Shown: positions 31,826 to 43,605 of the stretch, piece after piece
Layout of the letters: each line of letters begins with the position of its first letter
Position numbering within the stretch: the first letter of the stretch is position 1
DNA from: Manduca sexta
Taxonomy: Eukaryota; Arthropoda; Insecta; Lepidoptera; Sphingidae
DNA length: 64,000 nt
Assembly: GCF_014839805.1 (NCBI RefSeq)
Contig: NC_051126.1
Coordinates: 9,184,609 to 9,248,608 of the forward strand
Direction of reading: 5' to 3'
Notes under the pieces: generated by a model
Told to the model about the DNA's origin: nothing
Database searches by the model: none
The model's input: the letters and a program-made list of their open reading frames with translations, nothing else
Position numbers and translations under genes: made by a program

Positions 31826-34800
31826 CTAGCTATTTCTACTGATATTTATGTTTGTGATTTCATTACTATCAACCTTTGATGTTTTTGTCTCTGGTGATGT
31901 GCTACTATTATCTATGGTGCCGTCTGCTATTGATTCAACGGTGAACCTATGAACCATACCCAAAGTCGGATTCTTATCAGTTAAGTTCTTTTTCCTCTCG
32001 CGATTTTCTGCCTTTTGTTCCATTTCCATGCAATGCTCGGCGAACAATAGCTGTAGTGGCGCGTACATGTGAGGCAATAACTCCAAGTCACTCATTGATA
32101 TCTGAAAACAACGACAATGTTACATAATATAATTAATTCTTCGTTTTAAGTCGATACAAGGGATAAAAGATTAGTTAGTTATATACGCAAAACAAAACAA
32201 CACTGTAATATGTTGATACTCAAATTTCTACACTGTTTTCAGATATAATAATCTGATAATTTAAAAATGGAACTCAATAACAACCTGCATGTTGTCGAAG
32301 GCGATGCCGACGCTGTTGTTGTCGTGCAATATGTTGTGGTTGAGCCGCGGCAGGCGAGCGTATCGCTGGCTGAAGTGCGTGAGCACGGTGTACCGCGCGT
32401 GCATACTGCGCCCAATCTCGATGGCTTGAGACGTCGTCGAGTGCATCTTCATCCGCGCCTCCTCTGCCAACTGGTCTTCCATCGTCGCCTCGTGGATCAG
32501 TAGGGTCGAGTTCTTACCTGCAAAATGAAGTAATACCATAGATTATAAAAGTGTTACGGTCTTCGGTTCTGACCTACAAAGAGTAGGCAGAGGGACGTAA
32601 TATGTCTCTTTAGTCGATATTATATTTGGTCTGCACTACATCAGGTGCAGGTTGACCAGAGAGTCCTGGGTTTGAATCCAAAGTTAGGCAACACATTGTA
32701 TAAGTATTTCTAGTCCTATTTTCCCGAAACTGGATCTCCTAAATGAGGCCGACGTACTGGCCATCGCTCGTAAAAACTACACCACATTGTTGAAAAATAT
32801 TTTAAAAAATCTGTTGTACCACATAAATTAGAGTAGAAAAAGTTAAGGTTTAGAATAAGAAGAAGGCATTACCTAGATTTACGAGTTCCTCGCAGGGTAT
32901 GGTGTCGCCGGAGTACGTGAGCTTGTACTTGCTGTCGATGGAGACGGCGACGCCGAACGCGTTGGGACAGTGCGACACGAGGCACGTGCGCACGTCCTGC
33001 ACGCCGATGCGCGCCAGCACCGCGCTCGTCAGCTCCTCGGACACTTTTCCTACATTGTATAACTAACAAAACATCGTATGTTAATGTAGAAATACTTTAA
33101 TGGGGTGCAACCGGACAAAGAAATAGGATTCGTTATTCACTTGTATAAGTACAGATTGTGTAAATAAATCAACCAACAATTCCAATAGCTATCCTCGCAT
33201 TATTCACGAAAATAGCAAATCAGGATAAAGTTTCACTAACAGGTGACTTTATTTGATTGGTTTATTCTCAGAATCTGGCCATTAGTTAAATGAAACTTAC
33301 TAATTCCTGGTTGGGTATGAGAGTGAACTCTTGTCGTATCCGCTCGAAACGTTGGTCGTACACCGACAGCCAAGACATGATTTGACCTGGAGCCAGTAAA
33401 TACAAGGGATCTGGTTTGTCCGCCGCGGATACTTCCTCGAACGCTTCACGGCGCGCTTGCAGGATGCCGATGAGACCTGGTAAATAAAAACCATTTTTTT
33501 TTTAAATATCTTATGACATTATTTATTCCATTTAGCATCGGAATGTTTGCCGGCAAACATGACAGCTACATGACAGTTACATGACATTATGCGTGTCACG
33601 GAAAAATAACCTTATTATGTAGTTGCAATGACTAAATATAAAGAGGAGAGGCCTCAAAAGTTAGCTATATGAATAAGTTATATTTATGTTAGGGAAATCG
33701 ACGCAGAATTGTCAATATATATGTCTATCTCTTTTACTCAAAGCTTATTTGGAACGCAACAAACAAAGACAAAAATAATTGCTTTCTTCGAATATGGCAC
33801 TATTTCGTTTACTTCAACACACTGGGACCGCCTTGCAGCAGAAACGCCATTTATTGCAGCCCAGTCAGCAAGTACATGTAGTGTCAGACGATGTAAACAA
33901 ATCTTCATAAATATTGAATTTAAAGTAATATAATCATATTCTCAATTGTTTAGTTCGTTTATTAGTGTGTTTGTTAAGTTTCGAAAATGACTCGGTGTTG
34001 TGTGCAAGGATGCAAATCGAATTCACGCAAGAAAGACCCCGAAATATCTTTTCATAGGTTAGTAACTGTTTTTACCGAAAATTAGTAAATATCTTTGTAT
34101 ATTTACTTTTTGGATGTGTTTTTATCAATTAAAATTATATTTGAATCTTGTTTGATAAGCTTTGAACCCTTTTAGGCGTGATTTATAACCATTAAAATCA
34201 TTATGTTTGTTTACACACGAGCTTAGGGATGGGTGGATTTGTTTAGAAATGATTGATATCGATATTTTAACAGACGCCCGTTTATCAGTTACGGATTTTG
34301 TCTTTGAAAGAATGTTAGAGCACACATCAATATTGTATTATCCAGAACGACAAACTAAGTGAAATTAGAATTTTTTTTTAGATTACCAAAAAATTTAAAA
34401 ACCAAGGCAAAATGAATTGAGAATATTGGACGACGTGATTGGAATCCTACACCGAATACATACTTATATTCGTTCTTTACATTTTGAGAAGAAATGCATA
34501 AACCACACGTTTAATTAACGCGAGTAAAAGATAACTGTTTTCCAACAATATTCCCGATAAGTAAAATAGTAATGATTATTATACTTCACCTAATAGTAAT
34601 ATTACTTTAATATATTGCTATGAATAAAATTAGAATTGTTACATAAAAGAATAGATAAACATAAAAGATAAACATAAAAGAAACAACATAAAGATGAAAT
34701 GTAAGATATATTTTTACAATTGGCGGTCTTATGTTTCGAGCAACCTTTGCATGCACGGAAATAGATACATAATCATATTGTTGTTATTGCACATAATTAT

Positions 34801-37800
34801 GTATTATAATTGATTATCTTAACCACCATCTTTACGCTCATTGATTTTAGTTTGCTGAAACATAGTCATGTTTCTCGATCAAAGAGCATAATCATAAAAT
34901 AAAATAAATACCAACCAAATAATTGCTGGCTACGCTATCTTATTCCATTTATCATGTATTAAGTAAATATCTTAATCTGTAACTTAAATTTTTAGCAAGG
35001 AATAGTGCAACATACAAATATAGATCAAACACAACTGGATGTTTGTCACAACAGGTACTGCTTTCTTTAACAATTGTTACTTATAAATCAGTTTCAGTTT
35101 GTTTGTTTATATTATAGTACGTTATATTTATATTATGGTAGAACCTAACCCCTTTCGTATTTGATCTTTTTTGGGCTTGTTTATCTCTCTTTTAATTCTT
35201 CGATGTCGATACAAAATTTTCGGTACTAGCATATCACTATTGTAAGGGGCGGAGTCGGCGCCATTTTATGCATTAAATGTGCCGCATGTCACGTGACCAT
35301 ATCACTCTCCTCTATACTCTTTTATCATTGTGTAGTAGATAATGCGTAATGTCATGTAGCTGTCATGTTTGCCGGCAAACATTCCGCTGGTAAATGGGTT
35401 AAAATAGATTTTTTAATATATGATCATTGTATCGCATCGATAAGTAAATTATTACGTTTCGGCACTATTATAAACTGTAATCATTGTATATAAACATTTT
35501 TCTTTTGTAAATGATCACTCGATGGAACAGATGAAATATTTACAACATTCTAATAAATCAGATGGACGAACCTATATGATGATCGGCGTGTAAATGTGAC
35601 ACATAAACGGCGGTGAGCGTCCTGAGGAACGCGTTCACCTTCTTTGGCCCGAAGAACCGCACCAGCTGCCCAAACGTACCCTCGCCACAGTCCAGCAGCA
35701 TTGAACGATTCTCACTATAACATTATCATCATCATCCACTTATGTTTTGAACTTCAATAGGTCATATTGCGGAATAGATTATTTTCATGGATGTTGCCAC
35801 CTTTCTCTCTGGGATACGATCTTGAAAAATCACATTATAAAAATCTACTGTTGCAAAACTAGGCTTCTAACTGTAACACATTGCGATACATTCGAAATAA
35901 ATATTGTGATAGGGAACTAAGTGCAAGCAAGTGCCTGTCAAACGACTTTAACTTTTTTTTTAATAAAACTTTTTTGTACTCACTCGATCTGCAGTGCAAT
36001 GGCGCTTGTATTTCTGGTTTTACTGGGTATGCAGGAGCCGGTACCAAGGAATACCACCTTAGGATACTCCTGGTGCGCGGTGGCCTTGTACCTGATGCCA
36101 TCCACCACTCGCCGGAACTGCTCTAGGCTGCCCACGAACCCGTCTATGTCCATTGTCTCTTCAATATATTCTTGGATGTGCAGCTTTGGTTCTGCTGATC
36201 TGTGGAGATGACTTCTTTAATTTTAAAATCCGCATTGCATTGAACGCATGAGCAATAGAAAACTGGTAGCTGTTATTGAACAGCACTGTATTTGCTTTTT
36301 CTTTAAATCTACAGGGCAAAATAAGAAGCGCAAGTATAACGACATTGAAATGCCTTATTTTTGTTGCTGAGGCAGAGGCACTACCTGGAAATTGACTAGC
36401 TATGAGACAATGACTGAAAGATTTTCGATTCAATTATTTAATGTTTTGAACACACACAGTGAACACAGTTGTTTATTTACTGACCTGTCCAATTGTTTTT
36501 TGGGCCTCAGCTGGAACATAGTGAGCGTCCTTGCAGATATGATCTCGAGTTTAGCGTGAGGGTCTTCGTCTGAAGCCACTGAGCCGTCGCCCTTGCACGA
36601 CCCCTCCATGTTTATTATGTTCTGGAACTGCGCGAGCGCAATCTACAAATGTTCCTTGACTATTTGTACCCATCACCATGGTTAAATGATGTTATGATGG
36701 CTAATGATGAAACGAATATTAACGGGTTATATAGCAAATGAGGTTTTACACAATTACTGTGAAGTTACAGTTACTATAATAATTAAAATGTTATTGAATG
36801 CCATTCTAACGGCGTTTAATGTGCCTAGCTAATATTATTTGAATATTATGAACGATACTAACAACTTATCAATTGTAATAATTAATAAAATCTGTTATTG
36901 TACTAGTTTGAATCCTATGTCTGAACGAGGAAGACATCTTATAGTTTAATGTTCGTAAGGTTTAAAGCCTAGTAAACCCTTTCTCTTCTAACTAGAATTC
37001 TTTATATACACTGCTGCAGGTAACTTAATCAATAAAAAATATAGTAATAAAGAAATATTAGATTACAGTGAAATTTATAAAGTAGTAGTAGTGTAGTCAA
37101 GTAAAATTGGAACTCACGAAAAATCTGATATATGAAGAATACAATATGATATATTTTTTTTCATTGATATTTCTAAATTCAGCACAGTAAAAAAATATTT
37201 ATAATAATATATGAAAGAATATATCTACATAAACAAGGAAAGAAAAACATCTTGTTAGAAATAAGTAAAGATTACTTCATAGTCATTTAATATTCAAATT
37301 CAATTATTAAAATTTAGAATGTGAAATAAGCATATGTTATGATTTTGTCATTTAACCTACTTTTTATACATTCAGCACCATAATATTTATAAATGCTTTG
37401 TAATAAGAAAAGAAAAAGTTCTCATATTGCAGATTGGTTTAGTCAAATGTAACAGTATATGAAGTCAATGTTTAGTAATTGATTTATGCTTACCATTTTG
37501 GAACTGTAGTAATTTAATATTAGACTCGGTTATAGCGTTATGGCCAATCTATACTATTATATAAAGCTGAAGAGTTTGTTTGTTTGTTTGTTTGTTTGTT
37601 TGTTTGTTTGTTTGAACGCGCTAATCTCAGGAACTACCGGTCCAAACTGAAAAATTCTTTTTGCGTTGGATAGCCCTATGTTCGTGGAGTGCTATAGGCT
37701 ATATATCATCACGCTATACCCAATAGGAGCGGAGCAGTAATGTCTAATCTCAGGAACTACCGGTCCAAACTGAAAAAATCTTTTTGCGTTGGATAGCCCT

Positions 37801-40800
37801 TTGTTCGTGGAGTGCTATAGGCTATATATCATCACGCTATACCCAATAGGAGCGGAGCAGTAATGGCTAATCTCAGGAACTACCGGTCCAAACTGAATTT
37901 TTTTTTTTGCGTTGGATAGCCTTTTGTTCGTGGAGTGCTATAGGCTATATATCATCACGCTATACCCAATAGGAGCAGAGCAGTAATGGCTAATCTCAGG
38001 AACTACCGCTTCGAACTAAAAAAAATCATTTTGTATTGGATAGCCCTTTGTTCGTGAAGTGCTATAGGCTATATATCATCACGCTATGACCAACAGGAGC
38101 AGAGCAGTAATGGCTAATCTCAGAAACTAGGAGTTTGAACTGAATAGTTCTTTTTGTGTTGGATAGCCCTTTGTTCCTGAAATGCTATAGGCTATATATA
38201 TCATCACGCTATGCCCAATAGGAGCGGAGCAGTAATCGCTAATCTCAGGAACTACCGGTTCGAACTGAAAAAATATTTTTGTGTTGGATAGCCCTTTGTT
38301 CCTGGAGTGCTATAGGTTAGATATCGTCACGCTATGACCAATAGGAGCGGAGCAGTAATGAAACTTGATGCAAAAACGGGGACAATTTATTAGTTTTGAG
38401 AGCTTCTGTTGCGTGCGCTGCGTAAACGGTTAAAGTTATGCAACAATAATGTATGACGGGATTGTTCCTCTTAAAAAGTTCTACAAAAATATATCATAAA
38501 ACAAAAGTCCCCCGATGCATCGGTCTGCCCGAACGTGTTCAACTCAAAAACTACCCAACGTATTAGGATAAAATTTGGTATGGAGACAGTTTGAGACCCT
38601 GGGAAGAACATAGGCTTCCGGGAAAATATATAGCGTGACTTTTATAACGGAAAACTTTAGCCTGAAAAACTTTATAACGCGGGCGGAGCCGCGGGCAAAA
38701 GCTAGTAAAATAATATACAGTTAGCTACCTAATTGTTAAGGCAAGAGCAGAAAATCACTAACAGATGAATAACCTTACAGATTTTTAAACAACTCACAAA
38801 AAAGAAGGTTCTAAAGACTTCATCTTTTTTACATTTATCGCGATATAAAAAAATATTAACAAAGCAGTGAACATGCATGTAATATGAATCGTGTGGTACC
38901 TTATTTTTCAACTCGTCAAGGCCCTTGAGGTGTTCGTGTTTGGAGTTGGCAGGCGCGCTCCACTCGGCGGGCACGGACGCGTCGCGCAGCAGCGGGAACA
39001 CGTCCGCGTCCAGCAGGTGCAGCTTGTGCTGCGAGCGGTGCACCGCCTCCGAGCCCAGGCACGAGTTCTGCGCGTTCAGCACCAGGTGCCGCGTGCTCGC
39101 GCCGAACATCGACATGAACTCGCGATATCTGATACCACATCACATTTTTTTCGAGTACGTTTTAGCTTAGCAATTGCTGTCTAAACTAAAAAAAATTCGT
39201 AAAGAGTGATATCAAATTATGAATAGAAATAAGAGCAGGGAATAATATAAAAGGATTATATAGTTAAGCAACTAAACCTTTGATATGCAGGATCTGTTAT
39301 AAAATTCATTCTAAATTGCACTTACGTGGGATGGTTAAATACATTAGGTGGTGTGTAATGGACGATGATCGTTGGTATGTTCTCCGGCGGATTGTCGCCA
39401 TTGTCAAAGTGTGCCGCAAATTCCGACACTTTTAAATATGACAACTCTGGGACTTCGATAACTAAAAAAAAGTAAAAGGTTGACAGCAGCAGCTTGATTA
39501 TCTAGTTATTGAACTTAGTTACAGGAGTAAAATATTTATTTTCTAATCATTAATATATTTGGGCTACATATCCAAAGCTGCTAATTGCTAATATTTTTTT
39601 TGTTAGCATTAATCTATGTAATGAGTATTAACTGCTCTGATTCAATAGCGATTATCATCAGCAGAGGCATGTTTAATAACTAATACAAGAAACATTTATT
39701 TTATCCCTGTAAGTGAAGTACCAATGTCTGAAGTAGTTCTTACTTATAAACACAGGTCCAGGGTCGTCAGGGGTTTTCACATCTTTCGACAACACTAGAG
39801 TGCCGTCAGGCAAAACCACATCTTGTCCGTTTTTGAGCTGACCGAGCTGCGGGCCTGGCTTCACACCCCTCTCCACACATTTGGCCAAGTCCAGAGTGCC
39901 TAACCGTTTCTGTTTATACATAAAATGTTTAATAATAATCCTTTTTCTAAGAAAATTATTACTTTCGTTTTTTAGATGCGTACAAACATGAAGAATGGAC
40001 CCGAATACGCGAATTGCGAAAGAAACGCGAAATATCACAGGCGGCGCCCGCGCCTCATGTGAACCATCAAATAAAGACACGCATGAATACTTGCAACAAC
40101 TGTACGCTACGGGCGAGCGTACCGCGTATTCTAATACAAACTTAGGGAACATCACTGTTACATACTATGTATATTTTTGACTCAAGCCTTGAATATTGCA
40201 AAACTATACAAACAGATTAGTTAGCAATATGGGTACACACCTTCAATGTGCAAATGTATGCAACAGTGCATTTTGTTTTCTTTTGCAGATCGTACAAAAC
40301 TTTTTCAGTCTTTTTTTTCATATCTGAGGACAATGGCATTACTCAATACATATGTTAATTTACACTAAGAGAATGTATCAAATTACAATTGGGAACACAA
40401 GATTTTGAAAATAAAATTTATGTGACAGGAGAAATGTTATCTAACCATAAAATTTACTACAATTTAATATTTACAGTTTAGTATTTTGAAACTATTTGAA
40501 AAATATATACTCAGAACTTTTAAGCACATAATGGATTGATCTATTAATAATATAAAAAAAATCGACATCAGTTATGTTCACCTTTATCTGAACTTGATTT
40601 TGATTTAGATTTTTCTGGTGAGGCCCCCTTGCTCTTTGCTTCCATGTTCCTTATCTCAGGTTTGTAATAATCTGTGTCGTCGTGTATAAATTCTTCGTAA
40701 TCTTTGTCTGAATTATTGTCTAACTTAGGTTTTTTTGCTGCTGGTTTCAGATCTTGGTTAACATTTGGAAGAATACTGTCATGTGGACCTCTGCGACAAT

Positions 40801-42546
40801 TCATATTGTGATATGAAAATAATTAAAAAAATATAATATTTAATTTGTAATTAATAACAATACTGTTCAAATTATATTAGAAAATACTCTAATATTGCTA
40901 AGATTTAAATTTTTAAGCATTTAAAATTCATTTAGGCAACAAAATAGTTAAATATTGCACAATTTTTTGTTTCTTTTGAATAATGAAAAAAATATTTTTA
41001 TAAAATACTTACAGTAAAACATATTTCACAGTCATGACATTATCTTCAAAGTCTTCACTGGGACTACATTGTGCCATCTTCACATTCATCTCTTTCATGA
41101 TAACAAATCTTCTTGTGGCTTGGTACAACTCATCCTAAAGAATTTTTTTATTATAAAATAAGATTTAGATAAAATGGTCTAATAAAATTATGAAGCTAGT
41201 GCCTATTATTTAAAACCAGTCAATATCTAGTATTTACGAAAATTTAACTTTCATGACATAAAATATTATGATAATATATTATTATATTGCAAAACTATTA
41301 ATTAGTGTTTATTAAAATATGCTCTGTACCAATCCTTCAGGTCCATGCAGGGTAATTTTTGGTATTCCAACATCCTGTAATGTCAGGGACAGTCCAGGTA
41401 GGCCACCGATATTCCGCCAAGTCTTGCTGGTGATGAAGACATGCTCAAGACGCGACAGCTTCACCTTATGCTCATGGGCGAGACGTTGTGTGCATTCACC
41501 ACAGTTGAATAGGTATCTAGAGTATATAAAATGTTTTTTTACACTCAGTCTGTCACATCTTTATCCTTTAAGGGATAAGCTGAGGTACAACTAGTGCACC
41601 TGTAACGCCAGCCAAGCTTACTCATATAGCCAGTCATATACATTGGCAATTGTGTAATTCCACACAGGGAGTGTGTATTTATTGCTATAATATTATTGAT
41701 TAATATTATGCACATTTTTTCTGATGGAAACTCAAATGATTTACAAAATCAAAAAGTAAATTACAGTTTTGTCATCAGATTTAATTAACAGATACAATAA
41801 TTATAATATTGTTTACTTTCTAATACAGCATACCTACTAAATACATCATATTATAACAATGGTATTGCTTCACTATTAATATAATGGATGCAATGTCAAA
41901 GGCATAAATGATGCAACAAGGATATTATTATTTGTATTCTTTTATAATATTTAATGACTACATATGCATTGCATCATCTTAATTTGTATCATTGTTTTAT
42001 TTATATAGTTTCAATCAATATGATAACTTAGTAAATGTTATGAAATCCTAATGGTGACATTATTATTTAAATAATTTTTCAACTAAGTTGTCAATGATTA
42101 GTTTGTGGATGATGATAGGATGCCAAAGTCTATCTAAGTGTAAGACAAGGTAATTTATCGAAAAGGGATAACGCTCAGCACCATTACTGCAAAAACATGT
42201 ACTTGAATGTTAGTGACAACATACTATATCTGACTAACTTCACCTACCTAATATTCCATGTAAAAATAATCACATACCTTTTTTGATCAGTGAATAAGTA
42301 CAGTGTGTTGGCGGCACCACGGGCACCGGAACCCATCACCTGAAGGTACACTGTACTAGGAGTGTACTTTTCAGACTTTTTGGAAATAACCTGCCTTTGC
42401 CGCTGTGCGACTGCAATTCTTGCCGCAGTTTCTTTAGGCATTTTTGCTAGAAATTGGAACAATTTCTTATTACGACTAGTAGAGTAACAACGACCATCAC
42501 ATGAACTAACTACACGTTTACTAAACAATGCACCTATACCGTACAT
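31826..42546 (-). CDS. ELAC2: ELAC2, long-form RNase Z (tRNA 3'-endonuclease), 15 exons, 930 aa
   Basis: Exons: 42546-42278, 41516-41330, 41134-41013, 40790-40582, 40323-40241, 39909-39744, 39461-39326, 39128-38900, 36642-36485, 36199-35984, 35714-35572, 33476-33301, 33062-32873, 32517-32285, 32101-31826; phases close to 931 codons. The N-terminal beta-lactamase-like half (from exon 2, [14 protein letters not shown]) lacks the metal motif, as in all long forms. The C-terminal half has [16 protein letters not shown], the catalytic HxHxDHH as [35 protein letters not shown] and HFSQRYA. Role: cuts the 3' trailer from nuclear and mitochondrial pre-tRNAs. The first exon gives [18 protein letters not shown], a likely mitochondrial presequence. 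A second in-frame Met ([10 protein letters not shown]) could start a nuclear form, as in human ELAC2. A lysine/serine-rich insert (exon 4) and an acidic-to-polar tail make it longer than the human 826 aa. Confidence 0.96.
32620..32770 (+). repeat. tRNA-derived SINE-like fragment
   Basis: GGTTTGAATCC at 32669-32679 resembles a pol III B box. It is followed by lepidopteran SINE-like text: CCCGAAACTGGATCTCCTAA and CGACGTACTGGCCATCGCTC. No clear target duplication. Lies in an ELAC2 intron. Confidence 0.45.
33528..35398 (+). mobile_element. P-element-like DNA transposon relic with 37-bp terminal inverted repeats
   Basis: The core inverted repeat is CGGAATGTTTGCCGGCAAAC plus ATGACAGCTACATGACA, at 33539-33575 and, reversed, at 35350-35386. 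Weaker pairing extends out to CCATTTA at both ends. The interior starts a THAP zinc-finger exon, the DNA-binding module of P-element transposases. No clear 8-bp target duplication is left. The 1.87-kb element fills most of an ELAC2 intron, on the opposite strand. Confidence 0.8.
33987..34510 (+). pseudogene. Broken THAP-domain transposase gene
   Basis: Exon 33987-34057 reads [20 protein letters not shown] then SFHR, with the first two zinc-binding cysteines of a C2CH THAP finger. A GT donor and a TTTTTTTTAG acceptor (34381) join in phase to [10 protein letters not shown]. The next codon is TGA where THAP domains carry a conserved tryptophan. A frameshift follows before the Cys-x-x-His part. 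Nothing of a catalytic domain is visible, so it is dead. Confidence 0.75.
37548..38705 (+). mobile_element. Helitron-like non-autonomous element with internal tandem array (copy C)
   Basis: Ends TCTATACTATT and AAAAGCTAG, flanked by A and T. A longer (TTTG)n run is followed by six ~123-bp units. It is close to copy A, with the same diverged units in the same order: the penultimate unit opens with AATCTCAGAAACTAGGAG in both. It lies in the ELAC2 intron between 38900 and 36642. Confidence 0.8.
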
Positions 42547-43605
42547 GTGTTAAAAGGTTATTTATAAATTGATTTAAAGTTTACGAGCATGCGTCTTGTT
42601 GATTTTATTTGTAATAATTATTTTTGACATAATTAATGCATGATATTGATCTTATAGATTATATTGACGCATTTTTAGATTTAGAATTTGAGAATTGGCC
42701 AGGCACTTGACAGTTTCCAATGGTTTTCAGTATTTTCTCATTTTGCCATGACAAATGTCAAAACTTCTAAACTCTTTTTTTTTGTTTTGATTTACTCCTT
42801 AATCAGAAGGCAAAGGCTCTCAGCCATACAGCCTAGCTTCTAAACTCTACGTAAAGTGTCAAAGCGTAACATTAGGCTGGACTTATACATGTGTTTTTCA
42901 GATCTGAATCCAAAAACAGAACTGTGTTACGAAATTTGTCAATTTCGTTTTCCTTTACATATTTTATTTATTTTCACATGATAAGTAGACGTTTTATAAG
43001 GGAAAAGTTTCATTTTAATTAATTATATAATCGTTGCTGCCTTTTACGATATATCCATTCGCGAACTTTACCGAATTATATAGGTACCTAGAGTACTCGA
43101 ATCTGAACGCACTTCCAACGTCAGGTCGTTGACAATTTCTTTTATCTGATTATTGAATGTACCTTTTCCTTATAAGTACACTGATTGTAGCTACCTACCG
43201 AAAATGGCTGATAGCAAAAAAAATTTTTTTTTGGCATGGCGTTATCCAATTTATTTCAGAACGGTATAAACTATTATTGCCAGTCTGCAATAAATATTCC
43301 ACAAAAACTTACTAATAGCAATACTGTTATAGAAAAATGGCGTTCTTTACAGCTGTGGGTTGCGCAATTTTTATGTAAATGTGCATTAAACTAATTACTG
43401 AATTTAAGTTTTAAGTGCGGAAAATAATATAACAAAGTGGGCATGATCATTTAAATAAATAAAATAGTGCAATTATCACAAGCGTATAGTTAATATTTAA
43501 TAAGTGGAAGGCTGTCATGGACCGTGTATTTTTTGTGTTGTGGTGATGTATGAGAATGATAAATAATGAAACGAAAAATAATGCGGCTATGCAAATAATG
43601 TGACA
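42547..43605. promoter_or_regulatory. Divergent ELAC2-LMTK intergenic region
   Basis: 1.06 kb holding both promoters. No exon, RNA gene or intact mobile element is evident. A short repeat-like phrase, CCTTAATCAGAAGGCAAAGG, lies near 42796. Confidence 0.55.
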
